DNA of 64,000 nucleotides from Virgibacillus_F sp049310925 (GCF_049310925.1 NZ_JBMERP010000005.1:47791-111790); one strand, 5' to 3'; counted from the stretch's first letter, positions 42,124 to 51,800 are shown. A program made the numbers and translations. Notes: generated by a model not told the origin, from the letters alone.

Positions 42124-43839
42124 CTACAGTTTAAACTGGCGCACTAATCCATTCAGCTTTTCAGCCAATTTGGCAAGTTGGTCCGAACTGTCTGACACTT
42201 CTTCCATGGAGCTGCTAGTTTGTTGAGAAGAGGCAGATGTTTGTTCCACACCAGCAGCAGATTCTTCAGAGATTGCTGCAATTTCTTCGATAGATTTATT
42301 CATCTCTTGGCTATTGGAAGCAATAGTCGATAGATTATCTGAAATCGTTTTAATATTTTGCACCATATCTGTTACTGCTGTACTTATTCCTTTAAATGTT
42401 TCACCGGTTGTTCTTATTTGATTTGTTCCTTGTTCAACTTCACTATAGCCTTGATTTAATGAATTAGTTACAATACTAGTTTCATTTTGAATACCACTAA
42501 CGATGCCAGTAATATCTGCTACTGAAATAGAAACTTGTTCTGCAAGCTTCCTTACTTCATTAGCCACCACTGCAAAACCTTTACCATGTTCTCCTGCTCT
42601 TGCAGCTTCAATTGCAGCATTTAATGCAAGCAAATTGGTTTGGTCAGCAATATCTTTAATTACAGAAACTAATTTTGATATCTCTTTAGACTGTGAATCC
42701 AATCCTTGTACCTTTTGTACTGCATCCTGTACAATTTGATCTATTTTCGTCATTTGCTGAGTGGACGATTCCATTAATCGAGTGCCTTCACTGGTCAGAT
42801 TAAGGACTTCGTTTGATGATTGTTGAATAATCTTTCCACTTTCATCAGTTTCCTGGACCTTGGATGTAAAAGAAACCATAGAGGAAGAAAGCTCACTTGC
42901 ACTATTTGCCTGTGTCTCTGAACCTGAAGCTAATTCCTGCATAGTAGTTGCAATTTGCTGTGATCCAGCTTTTACTTCATTCGCTGATTGCGTTAATTCC
43001 TCACTCTGACTGCTGACAGTCTCTGACACATCTGAAACTTCTTTAATTACTCTTCTTAAACTCTCACTCATGGTGTTTATTGCAGTTGCAAGGCGTCCAA
43101 TTTCATCTTTCCCTTCATAATCTATCTTTTCAACAGCTAAATCTCCTTCAGCAATTCTGTTACTAGTTTGAACTACTTTATTAAGGTTACGTGAAACGAT
43201 GCGACTTATAAAAAATACAAGTATCGAACCGATTACTACAGAAGCAATCATTGAAGCAACCTGAATAATAAAGGTTAATTGCTGACTTTCTTTAGCTTGT
43301 TTAACTGCTTGAGCACGTTCATCGTTTACTATTGTAAGAAGACTTTCTAGTAAACCAACTGTTTCTGATCTTAATGAATTAACATTTCCGGCATAATTAC
43401 TTGCCAGCGCGACAAATTCACTTTCTACTGCCGGAACAACTTTTTCCGTAAATAATTCGTTCATTTCTTTGTCGTTAGCAATAATTTGATTAAACAATTT
43501 TTGTTGGTCTGCAGTATCCATCTTTTTTCTTACTTTGGCTTCTAGCTTATTAAATGTCTCGCGACGTGCCTCATATTCATCTGCAAATAGATTGTCTCCA
43601 CTTTGAATGTAGCTAATTACACTAAGGCTTTTAGAGCGACTCAATGATCCCATTTCAGTTATATCTATTGCTCGTTGTCCCCTTCATTCTAATTCATTAA
43701 CATTTTCACCAATGTTCCCAATTAATGTAGAGACAACTGCTGTTGATATTCCGAATAAAATAAATACTACAGCTATTGTAATAGCATATTTCTTGCCTAT
43801 ATTTAAATCTCTAAAATTAACTTTAAAGCCCTTAAGCAT
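42124..43839 (-). pseudogene. Methyl-accepting chemotaxis protein interrupted by a single in-frame TGA
   Basis: The start is the ATG at 43839, after ACAGGGGAG. The N-terminal helix and the first part of a four-helix-bundle sensor run to a TGA at 43684-43686, directly after VNELE. The same frame then continues RGQRAIDITEMGS, a second membrane helix, HAMP (NRIAEGDLAVEKIDYEGKDEIGRL) and a full signalling domain (DIADQTNLLALNAAIEAARAGEHGKGFAVVANEVRKLAEQ). The rest of the gene is intact, so the stop is recent; CGA to TGA would explain it. Last gene of the che operon. Confidence 0.88.
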
Positions 43840-43935
43840 ATGTAGTTTCTCCCCTGTTGATTGACTGTACAAACAATAATTGAATGAAATATGATAGTCC
43901 GCTTTAAGAACTATCATATTTAGTAGTTTATTAAT

Positions 43936-45630
43936 CTATAGTTTAAATTGACGTACTAGATCATTAAGTTCTTCTGCTAATTTTGCAAGGTGTTCTGAGC
44001 TTCCTGCAACTTCTTCCATCGAGCTACTCGTTTGCTGCGATGAAGCAGCCGTTTGCTCTACCCCAGCCGCCGATTCTTCTGAGATTGATGCTATTTCTTC
44101 AATTGACCCACTCATCTTTTGGCTATTTTCCGCAATGTCAGAAAGGTTTCCTGAAATTGTTGTGATGCTATTAACCATTTCAGTTACTGCATCACTAATT
44201 CCGTTAAATGTTTCACCGGTAGTCTTAATTTGACTAGTTCCTAGCTCAACTTCTGAATAGCCACTTTGTAATGATTTCGTGACTGTACTGGTTTCATTTT
44301 GAATGTTATCGACAATCCCGGTAATATCTGTAACAGACACCGAAACCTGTTCTGCAAGTTTCCTGACTTCATCAGCTACCACTGCAAAACCTTTTCCATG
44401 TTCACCAGCTCTGGCAGCTTCAATTGCAGCATTTAAAGCAAGAAGATTAGTTTGGTCTGCAATATCCTTTATAACAGAAACTAACTTTGAGATTTCCTGA
44501 GACTGAACATCTAAACCCTGTACCTTTTGAACTGCATCCTGAACAATTTGGTCAATCATCGCCATTTGTTTTGTTGAAGATGCCATCAGCTGACTACCTT
44601 CATTTGTCATTCCTAGTACTTCATTAGATGATACTTGGATTTGTTGTCCGTTACTATTTGCCTCGCCTACTTTTGTAGTGAATGCTGTCATAACAGAAGA
44701 CAATTCACTAGCACTATTTGCCTGTGTCTCTGATCCAGAAGCTAATTCCTGCATCGTAGTTGCAATCTGCATTGACCCTTCTTTTACTTCGTTAGCTGAT
44801 TGAATCAACTCTTCACTTTGTCCTGTTACAGAATCTGATACAACATTAATTTTGTTCAATAGTTCTCGTGTATTAGTATTCATTTCGTTGGTAGCAACAA
44901 CTAGTTGTCCAATCTCATCCCTTGTATTTGCTTCTAATGGTTCCTGGCTTAAATCCCCACCAGCGATTAACTTCATACGCTTCATTACTCTAATGATTGG
45001 TTTTGTAATCATGTTTGAAGTAGTTAAAGCTATGACTATACCAAGCACCACAACTAAAAGAGACACTCCAATTCCTACAAGTGATGTAGTCTTGCCACTG
45101 GATAGGATATTATTTCCCGCTTCGTTGATTAGGTTTTCTCTTGTTGATGCCATTTCCTCAAATCCGGCGATTATTTCATTGGCAAGTGGCTTAACTTCTG
45201 TAGATAATATTTCCATAGCCTCTTCTTTATCACCACTGTCATACGCAGCAAAGACCTTATCTGTAGCAGTTCCCCACTCGATTTTCTTAGCAATAAGTTC
45301 ATCTACTTTTTTTGAATCACTTAACTTTAAGACTTGCTCTTCAAGCCTTATGCTTTCCTCCAATTCAGCATTGAATTGTTTCCTGAAATCACTTTCTTCA
45401 TATAATAAAAATCCGCGTATTAGTGCAGTTCTATGTGCCATGTTATATGTAATCTTTTCATCAGCTATCAGCAATGGTAGCTGTTCTTCTACAATATTCT
45501 CAGTATCATTATTCGTTTTTTCTAATGCTAAATAGTTATATGCTCCCAGCATAAGAACCAATACAATTACTAGAGAAAAGCCTAACAAAATTTTCTTTTT
45601 CACACTATTAAAATTCACTATCTTTTTCAT
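43936..45630 (-). CDS. Methyl-accepting chemotaxis protein (four-helix-bundle sensor)
   Basis: 564 residues from the ATG at 45630, preceded by AGGGGATATTT. N-terminal membrane helix, periplasmic-type 4HB domain (about 40-190), second helix (about 185-205), HAMP, and the cytoplasmic signalling domain with the hairpin tip AIEAARAGEHGKGFAVVADEVRKLAEQ. It ends NDLVRQFKL. It closely resembles the downstream pseudogene, so the two are tandem paralogues. Fifth gene of the che operon, 27 bases after cheY. Confidence 0.93.
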   Translation of the reverse strand: MKKIVNFNSVKKKILLGFSLVIVLVLMLGAYNYLALEKTNNDTENIVEEQLPLLIADEKITYNMAHRTALIRGFLLYEESDFRKQFNAELEESIRLEEQVLKLSDSKKVDELIAKKIEWGTATDKVFAAYDSGDKEEAMEILSTEVKPLANEIIAGFEEMASTRENLINEAGNNILSSGKTTSLVGIGVSLLVVVLGIVIALTTSNMITKPIIRVMKRMKLIAGGDLSQEPLEANTRDEIGQLVVATNEMNTNTRELLNKINVVSDSVTGQSEELIQSANEVKEGSMQIATTMQELASGSETQANSASELSSVMTAFTTKVGEANSNGQQIQVSSNEVLGMTNEGSQLMASSTKQMAMIDQIVQDAVQKVQGLDVQSQEISKLVSVIKDIADQTNLLALNAAIEAARAGEHGKGFAVVADEVRKLAEQVSVSVTDITGIVDNIQNETSTVTKSLQSGYSEVELGTSQIKTTGETFNGISDAVTEMVNSITTISGNLSDIAENSQKMSGSIEEIASISEESAAGVEQTAASSQQTSSSMEEVAGSSEHLAKLAEELNDLVRQFKL

Positions 45631-45657
45631 ACAAAAATATCCCCTATTTTTCAAGAT

Positions 45658-46020
45658 TTAGTTTAATACTTTCTCTACAGATTCTTTAATTCGATCAGGT
45701 GTAAATGGTTTTACTATGAAATCTTTAGCACCTGCCTGAATAGCTTCAAGTACCATTCCCTGCTGTCCCATAGCAGAACACATAATCACTTTGGCATCGG
45801 CATTTAGCTTCTTGATTTCTTTCACCGCGTCTACACCGTTCATCTCTGGCATCGTAATGTCCATTGTAATAAGGTCCGGCTTTAACTCCTGATATTTTTC
45901 AACTGCATCCCGTCCATTTTCTGCTTCTCCAACAACTTCGTGTCCTAATTTTGTCAAATTATCTTTTAATTGCATCCGCATAAAAGCTGCATCATCCGTT
46001 ATTAAGATTCTAGCCATCAC
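45658..46020 (-). CDS. cheY: Chemotaxis response regulator CheY
   Basis: 120 residues, single receiver domain. Acidic pair D9-D10, phospho-Asp D54 in LITMDITMPEMNG, Ser in MCSAMG, Lys in IVKPF. It is probably phosphorylated by the CheA of the same operon and dephosphorylated by the CheX. Whether it acts on flagella or another output such as the Tad pili is unknown. Confidence 0.95.
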   Translation of the reverse strand: MMARILITDDAAFMRMQLKDNLTKLGHEVVGEAENGRDAVEKYQELKPDLITMDITMPEMNGVDAVKEIKKLNADAKVIMCSAMGQQGMVLEAIQAGAKDFIVKPFTPDRIKESVEKVLN

Positions 46021-46035
46021 TGTTATCCTCCTAGA

Positions 46036-46497
46036 TTATCCTTCTATTACTTCCTGAATTTCATTTAATTCCTCAAGATTTAAAATACATTCAAAATCTA
46101 ATAAAATTAAAAGTTTACTTTCCAATTTTGCTACTCCACTAATAAAAGCCTCATTAACGCCACCAATTATTTTAGGGGCATCCTCAATCACATTCGGGTC
46201 AATGTCAATAACATCTGTTGCACTGTCCACGATTAGTCCGACCTGTACATTGTTTACGTCGACTATCAGAACCCGCGTTTCACCTGTAATGCTTGTACTC
46301 CCTATCTGTAATCGCTCTTTCAAATCAACTATTGGGGTAATATCGCCACGAAGATTTATGACTCCTTTGATAAATTCCGATGTGCCTGGCACTTTAGTAA
46401 CTTCATTAAGTCTTTCTATTGAACGAACATGTTGTATATCAACGCCGTACTGCTGCTCCTTTAACTGAAACACTATAACTTTCAAAAATTCTTCCAT
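46036..46497 (-). CDS. cheW: Chemotaxis coupling protein CheW
   Basis: 153 residues with the CheW fold: FQLKEQQYGVDIQHVRSIERL, GVINLRGDITPIVDLKERL, VGLIVDSATDVIDI. It couples receptors to CheA. Encoded between cheA and cheY. Confidence 0.95.
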   Translation of the reverse strand: MEEFLKVIVFQLKEQQYGVDIQHVRSIERLNEVTKVPGTSEFIKGVINLRGDITPIVDLKERLQIGSTSITGETRVLIVDVNNVQVGLIVDSATDVIDIDPNVIEDAPKIIGGVNEAFISGVAKLESKLLILLDFECILNLEELNEIQEVIEG

Positions 46498-46513
46498 CAG
46501 TAGTCCCTCTTTT

Positions 46514-48481
46514 CTATTTAATCAGTGCATTCGGATCTATTATCAATGAAATTTGTCCATCTCCTAATATCGTTGCTCCTGAAATACCAAATACATTACC
46601 TAAGTAATTGCCCATTGATTTCAAGACAACTTCCTTTTGACCAATCAATGAATCTACTAATAAACCAGTCATCTTGCTTCCTTTTTTAACGACAACTATA
46701 GAGTAATGTTTTCTAGTCTCAGACTCCTCCTCAGTTGTAACATGAAATATTTCTGTTAAAGAGACAAGCGGAATGACTTCACCTCTGAAGTCCAATACCT
46801 TTTGACCGTGAACAAACATAATTTGTTCTTCCTCTATTAATACCGTTTCTACAATGGAAGAAAGGGGAACTGCATAGGTTTCGCTTTTGACTTTAACCAA
46901 CAGGGTTGACAGGATGGAAAGTGTTAAAGGTAATTGAATAGAAAACTTACTTCCCTTTTCAGGTTCCGATTCGATAAAAATACTTCCCCCCAGCGATTCA
47001 ATTTTACTTCTCACTACATCCAAACCAACGCCACGTCCTGAGATATCAGTAATTTCATCAGCTGTACTAAATCCGGATGATAGAATTACCTGATAAACTT
47101 CTTGGGCAGATAGTGTTTCTACCTGTTCTGGGGTAAACAATCCATTTTCAATTGCTTTTTCGATCACTTTGTCCCGATTGATTCCAGCGCCGTCATCCTC
47201 AATTTCAATTATTACATGGTTACCACTATGAAAAGCCCTTAGGTTCAGATCACCTTCTTCTTGCTTCCCAGATTGCTTCCGCTTATCTTGGGATTCAATA
47301 CCATGATCAATTGAATTTCTAATCAAATGAACTAACGGATCTCCAATTTCATCAATTACAGTTCTGTCTAGCTCAGTATCAGCTCCAGTGATTTCCAACT
47401 TTATTTTCTTGTCTAAATCTTTCGCTAACCCTCTGACCATTCTTGGGAATCGATTAAAGACTTGTTCTATTGGTACCATTCTCATGGAGAGAATCAAATT
47501 CTGTAAATCCTCTGAGACTCTTGTCATATGTTCAACTGTTTCCGTTAGTTCTTTGTCTTGTCTTTTCTTTGATAGGTCTTCTAATCTCCCCCTATCAATA
47601 ACAACCTCCTCAAATAAATTCATCAACTCGTCTATCCGTTCACTGTTTACACGAATTGTTTTAGATGAGACTGCTTTTTCTATTTTTGCTTCTTCACTAC
47701 TATCTTTTTCTGAATTATCTTCTCCAGGGGTTTTCATACGTTCTTTTGGAGTATAACTTTCCACTTCAACCTTTTTTATTTCTGAAATCTTATGTATATG
47801 TACCTTAATTTCATCAGGTTCTTTAGTTGATAAGAGAATAAGTGAAAACTCCTGTTCGAAATTTTCATCCTCCAAATCTTCTACAGTAGGATAGGATTTA
47901 ATAACCTCTCCCAATTCTTTTAATACTTCAAAAACCATATATACTCGTGCAGCTTTTAGCATACAATCTTCAGTCAATCCAACTACTATGTGTAAAGCTT
48001 CATATCCCTGTTCCTTTGCCTGAGAAACAACTGTACTCTGATATTCATCCAATTCAAGGTTAAAATTCTCAATCGTTTGTATATCCTTTTGTTCAACAGG
48101 TGTTCCACTTTCAATTAGTTCTAATCGAGAAACAAGACCAGAAACATCCTTCTTTCCATCCCTACCTTGAGCAATTTCATTTACCATTTCCTCTAAGTAC
48201 ACAATTGCTTCAAACGTGACATCAATTACATCTGAACTTACTGCTAACTCACCGTTGCGAATTTTGTCGAGCACATTTTCCATATGATGTGTTAATGATG
48301 CAATATCAACAAACTCCATTGTTGCCGCCATACCCTTTAACGTATGTGCAGAGCGAAAAATCTCATTAACGATCATTAAATCCTTGGGTTGCTTTTCTAA
48401 AATTAACAGGTTATCATTAACGGCTTGTAAATGTTCACGACTCTCGTCAAGAAACATTTCTGTGTATTGATTCGTTTCCAT
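46514..48481 (-). CDS. cheA: Chemotaxis histidine kinase CheA
   Basis: 655 residues. P1 HPt domain with phospho-His H46 in RSAHTLKGMAATM, a P2-like region (about 150-240), dimerisation domain P3, ATPase P4 (HLIRNSIDHGIES, ISGRGVGLDVVRSKIESLGG) and the CheW-like P5 domain at the end. All catalytic motifs look intact. Third after cheX and the riboswitch; this CheA is separate from any fla/che copy. Confidence 0.96.
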   Translation of the reverse strand: METNQYTEMFLDESREHLQAVNDNLLILEKQPKDLMIVNEIFRSAHTLKGMAATMEFVDIASLTHHMENVLDKIRNGELAVSSDVIDVTFEAIVYLEEMVNEIAQGRDGKKDVSGLVSRLELIESGTPVEQKDIQTIENFNLELDEYQSTVVSQAKEQGYEALHIVVGLTEDCMLKAARVYMVFEVLKELGEVIKSYPTVEDLEDENFEQEFSLILLSTKEPDEIKVHIHKISEIKKVEVESYTPKERMKTPGEDNSEKDSSEEAKIEKAVSSKTIRVNSERIDELMNLFEEVVIDRGRLEDLSKKRQDKELTETVEHMTRVSEDLQNLILSMRMVPIEQVFNRFPRMVRGLAKDLDKKIKLEITGADTELDRTVIDEIGDPLVHLIRNSIDHGIESQDKRKQSGKQEEGDLNLRAFHSGNHVIIEIEDDGAGINRDKVIEKAIENGLFTPEQVETLSAQEVYQVILSSGFSTADEITDISGRGVGLDVVRSKIESLGGSIFIESEPEKGSKFSIQLPLTLSILSTLLVKVKSETYAVPLSSIVETVLIEEEQIMFVHGQKVLDFRGEVIPLVSLTEIFHVTTEEESETRKHYSIVVVKKGSKMTGLLVDSLIGQKEVVLKSMGNYLGNVFGISGATILGDGQISLIIDPNALIK

Positions 48482-48505
48482 CCAATACTTCCTCTCTGGA
48501 TTACT

Positions 48506-48976
48506 TTAATCTAGTAATAAATAAATTTCCATTTCTCCTATTTCTTCAAAGACTACTGTTACTTTGAGAGCTTTATTGAAACCAGATAATGTTGTATTCC
48601 CCTGAATAATTGTTGGTGAAGTTATGCCTGTGTTGATTCCTTCTTTAACTATATTTGTTGAAAGACTTCCAGCAATCATATTACCTAGTTCGCCGCTAAA
48701 CGACGTAAGCATTTCACCTTCTAAAGCCATGCCAAACATAGATTCACCAATTGATCCAAATACGTTTGTATCACCCGACAAAACTAATTTACCTTTGACA
48801 TCACCAGTAATACCAATTAATACACCAAACTGTATTTGCAGCATTTGCTCAAGTAATGAAGGTTTCGAAATTTTATGCTCTATCGGTACGACAGTTTTTA
48901 AAGAAATGTATCTTCCGTTCAGTAATTCTTTTACAGACCTATTTCTTTCTTCAGTTGTAATTGCCAATATATCCAA
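48506..48976 (-). CDS. cheX: CheX-family chemotaxis phosphatase
   Basis: 156 residues of the CheC/CheX/FliY superfamily. The active-site element appears once (FSGELGNMIAGSLSTN, with Glu and Asn three apart), as in CheX. It would dephosphorylate CheY-P. First gene of the operon after the riboswitch. Confidence 0.9.
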   Translation of the reverse strand: MDILAITTEERNRSVKELLNGRYISLKTVVPIEHKISKPSLLEQMLQIQFGVLIGITGDVKGKLVLSGDTNVFGSIGESMFGMALEGEMLTSFSGELGNMIAGSLSTNIVKEGINTGITSPTIIQGNTTLSGFNKALKVTVVFEEIGEMEIYLLLD

Positions 48977-49083
48977 CTCCTCTTTATTAAATAAAGTCTT
49001 AGAAAACTTGGCTTTTCGCCAGACCTGATGGCAAAGCCTTAGTTGCGCCTATGCAGAAGGAAGTTTTTATACTTTCTTTCTGC

Positions 49084-49124
49084 AAAAAAAAAAATAGCTA
49101 TCCCTTTCAAACATGGAATAGCCA
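49084..49124 (-). terminator. Expression-platform terminator of the third c-di-GMP-I riboswitch
   Basis: GGCTATTCC pairs with GGGATAGCT (one wobble) and is followed by eleven T on the minus strand. Confidence 0.88.
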
Positions 49125-49149
49125 ACAGATTTAAATAATACTATTTAAT

Positions 49150-49240
49150 CATTGGTAGCCAGGCGATCATTGCGTGTTATTTAACCACACTTTATACCCT
49201 TTGCTTTGCGTCCTAATCTTTCGAATAGTTTGCCTTTATC
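49150..49240 (-). promoter_or_regulatory. c-di-GMP-I (GEMM) riboswitch 3, upstream of cheX-cheA-cheW-cheY-mcp-mcp
   Basis: On the minus strand: GATAAAGGCAAAC, TATTCGAAAGATTA hairpin, GGACGCAAAGC, AAAGGGTA, a variable arm, GCCTGGCTACCAA. These are all GEMM-I blocks. The terminator lies between it and cheX. It controls the whole accessory chemotaxis operon. Confidence 0.95.
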
Positions 49241-49274
49241 AAATGTATGCAACTTTATAACTATTACTTTAGTC

Positions 49275-49303
49275 ATGATAAATTATTGCTGCCTAAAAGT
49301 CAA
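49275..49303 (-). promoter_or_regulatory. Sigma-A promoter for riboswitch 3 and the che operon
   Basis: TTGACT (49298-49303) and TATCAT (49275-49280) on the minus strand, 17-base spacer. Transcription would begin about 30 bases before the aptamer. Confidence 0.7.
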
Positions 49304-49437
49304 CATAAATCGACAAATTTTTTAAATGAATACATACTCTCTTTTTATCGGCACAAAAGGACGAGAGTTCAATATTTAAAAAATTGTAAGGAGAATTAAT
49401 GGCCGCTAATACACCACCAACTCTCACAAGAACTAGA

Positions 49438-51225
49438 CTATAATTTAAAACGAATCACTTGCTCATTTAGCTGTTCTGCTAGCTGTGCAAGCTCATCAGC
49501 ACTATTTGATACTTCCTCCATTGAGCTACTGGACTGTTCTGCAGATGCAGCTGCTTCCTCAACACCTGCTGCTGTCTCCTCTGAAACAGATGCAATTTCT
49601 TCTATTGATCTACTCATCTTTATACTATTTCCAGATATATCCTTAAGGTTCTCTGAAATGGTTTGAATTTTAGACACCACGTCGTTGACAGACTGATTTA
49701 TTTTTTCAAAGGTGTCCCCAGTTACACCTATTTGTTTTGAACCTTCATCCACTGCTTTATAGCCATCTTCTAATGAAAGTGCAACACCGTTAGACTCTTT
49801 TTGAATTTTACTAACTATATCTGTGATATCCTCAACTGAATTGCTTACTTGTTCTGCCAGTTTACGAACCTCGTTTGCAACAACCGCAAACCCTTTACCA
49901 CTTTCCCCAGCACGGGCAGCTTCAATTGCTGCATTCAAGGCTAAAAGATTCGTTTGGTCTGCAACATCTTTAATTACAGAAACTAATTTAGATATTTCTT
50001 TTGATTGAGAATCAAGCCCTCTAACTTTACCTAAAGCATCACTAACAATCTGATCAATATTTTTCATTTGTGCAACAGACTTTTTCATTAGCTTATTACC
50101 TGTATCAGTCATGATAAGTACATCCTGTGATGATTTGGAGACTTCCTCCCCATTTTCATAGGCTTGTTCAACTTTACTATTAAACTGTTCCATTAGTTCG
50201 GCTAAATCAGTAGCACTGTTTGCCTGTGTTTCTGCACCAGATGATACTTCCTGCATAGTTGAAGCGATTTGTTCACTACCGCCTTTTACTTCACTTGCAG
50301 ATTGAATAAGTACCTCACTTTGACCAGTAACCCGTTTTGATGCATTAGTTACTTGATAGACAATGTTATGCAGGTTTTCCTTCATTTGATTTACGGAACC
50401 AGCCAATTCACTCAGTTCATCTTTGCTATTTGTGGTAATTGGTTCTCCCGTGAGATCTCCTTTTTCAATTTGTTCCATTCCACTTTTAATTCTTCTAATG
50501 CTCTGAAGCAGACCCTTTACAAAGAAGTAGACGATTGTTAGACCTGCAACAATGGAAATCACTGCCGTTATTAACGTCGTTTTTAAAATATCATTACGTA
50601 ATAATGTTGCTAGTTTAGACATTTCGAAATCCATTCCAACTACACCTATCACGTTTCCGTTTGAGCCCGTGATTGTTTTTGCTAATGTAATGGTTGATTT
50701 ACCTGTACCAGTATCAATATATGGAGTAGTCCAGACGACCTCTCCTTCTGCTTCAGTAGCTTTTTTATACCACTCGGTTGTTCGTGGATCATAACTAGTT
50801 AAATCAACTTCTTCTGGAGGAATATTATTTAAATAAAATGCGCCTTCATCTGTAGACATATATAGATTTAAAAGATAATCGTAGTCCGCAGAAACATCTT
50901 TAAGATATGATTCATAAAAGGAAGTTTTAATTGGATCATTTACTGTTGGCATATTTACAAACTCTTTTTCAGCATCAGTTGGAAATGCATATGTTTCTGG
51001 GTTCATCTCTGCTGATTTTGAGATCTTAGTTAGGACGCTCTCATACTTAGCAAATACTTCTTGTGACTTTTTAGACATTGCTTCTATATCTTCTTTTTGA
51101 AGTACTGCTTTTTCTAAAATGGCAGTTTGCTGATAGGAAAAATAACCTACTAAAGATAGTGGAATTATTAATAAAACTATCATGAAAATTGGTAATTTAT
51201 ATTTTATTAGTTTGAGTTTATTCAT
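49438..51225 (-). CDS. Methyl-accepting chemotaxis protein with dCache-type sensor
   Basis: 595 residues. N-terminal helix, a long extracellular domain (about 35-215) with YDPRTTEWYKKATEAEGEVVWTTPYID and GNVIGVVGMDFEM typical of dCache_1. A second helix, HAMP and the signalling domain (AIEAARAGESGKGFAVVANEVRKLAEQ) follow. The dCache class usually binds small ligands such as amino acids or organic acids. Monocistronic, with its own c-di-GMP-I riboswitch. Confidence 0.94.
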   Translation of the reverse strand: MNKLKLIKYKLPIFMIVLLIIPLSLVGYFSYQQTAILEKAVLQKEDIEAMSKKSQEVFAKYESVLTKISKSAEMNPETYAFPTDAEKEFVNMPTVNDPIKTSFYESYLKDVSADYDYLLNLYMSTDEGAFYLNNIPPEEVDLTSYDPRTTEWYKKATEAEGEVVWTTPYIDTGTGKSTITLAKTITGSNGNVIGVVGMDFEMSKLATLLRNDILKTTLITAVISIVAGLTIVYFFVKGLLQSIRRIKSGMEQIEKGDLTGEPITTNSKDELSELAGSVNQMKENLHNIVYQVTNASKRVTGQSEVLIQSASEVKGGSEQIASTMQEVSSGAETQANSATDLAELMEQFNSKVEQAYENGEEVSKSSQDVLIMTDTGNKLMKKSVAQMKNIDQIVSDALGKVRGLDSQSKEISKLVSVIKDVADQTNLLALNAAIEAARAGESGKGFAVVANEVRKLAEQVSNSVEDITDIVSKIQKESNGVALSLEDGYKAVDEGSKQIGVTGDTFEKINQSVNDVVSKIQTISENLKDISGNSIKMSRSIEEIASVSEETAAGVEEAAASAEQSSSSMEEVSNSADELAQLAEQLNEQVIRFKL

Positions 51226-51262
51226 CTAGATTTCCCCTTTTTTTTCATACTTTTTTTGTGAT

Positions 51263-51294
51263 AAAAAATAGCTATCCTAATTAATAGAATAGCC
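51263..51294 (-). terminator. Expression-platform terminator of the fourth c-di-GMP-I riboswitch
   Basis: GGCTATTCTATTAA pairs with TTAGGATAGCT around a tight loop, followed by ATTTTTTA on the minus strand. The stem is closely related to that before cheX. Confidence 0.85.
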
Positions 51295-51330
51295 AACACA
51301 ATTTAATATATATGTATAATTAAATTGACG

Positions 51331-51430
51331 TATTGGTAACCAGGCTGTCATGACATTTGGAATTTATCTTCCATGTATGCGGTAGACCCTAAGCTTTGCG
51401 TCCTATCCTTTCAGATAGTTTGCCTTTATC
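51331..51430 (-). promoter_or_regulatory. c-di-GMP-I (GEMM) riboswitch 4, upstream of the dCache MCP gene
   Basis: On the minus strand: GATAAAGGCAAAC, TATCTGAAAGGATA hairpin, GGACGCAAAGC, TTAGGGTCTACC, a longer variable arm, GCCTGGTTACCAA. A TATAAT at 51435-51440 (minus strand) lies just upstream; it would put the transcript start inside the aptamer's first bases, so the true promoter may be further up. Confidence 0.94.
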
Positions 51431-51440
51431 ATTTATTATA

Positions 51441-51718
51441 GTACTTTTTATCTAGTTATAAAGTAATAGTAGTTTACTTCTATTTATAAATCAACAACAA
51501 TCGACAATACAGGCATTGCTGATATTCTATATATCGACATAAACCCAAAATAATAAATAGTTGGAAATTAATTATTCATATGTAATCCATATCAGTACTT
51601 ACATAGTGTTCCTATAACTCAATGATAGTTTTAGCTGATACGGAAGAATTTTATAATCTATCAAAATTAAGGTTGAAAAAGATTCAAATAAAGCATATAA
51701 TTAAATCTGGTTCATCAG
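51441..51718. other. Intergenic region between riboswitch 4 and tRNA-Ala
   Basis: AT-rich. It should contain the promoter of the MCP transcript (minus) and that of the tRNA (plus). No gene or stable hairpin is evident. Confidence 0.3.
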
Positions 51719-51791
51719 GGGGCATTAGCTCAGCTGGGAGAGCGCCACGCTGGCAGCGTGGAGGTCAGCGGTTCGAGCCCGCTATGCTCCA
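51719..51791 (+). tRNA. tRNA-Ala (anticodon GGC)
   Basis: Cloverleaf of 73 bases: acceptor GGGGCAT/ATGCTCC, D-arm GCTCAGCTGGGAGAGC, anticodon arm CCACGC-TGGCA-GCGTGG with GGC, T-arm AGCGG-TTCGAGC-CCGCT, discriminator A. The 3' CCA is not encoded. A strong terminator follows. Confidence 0.95.
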
Positions 51792-51800
51792 TACTTTCCT

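Noticed and set aside
49040..49090. Hairpin TGCAGAAGGAA...TTTCTTTCTGCA as another terminator before cheX
   Set aside because: On the coding (minus) strand the T run precedes the stem rather than following it; the true terminator is the GGCTATTCC stem at 49084-49124.
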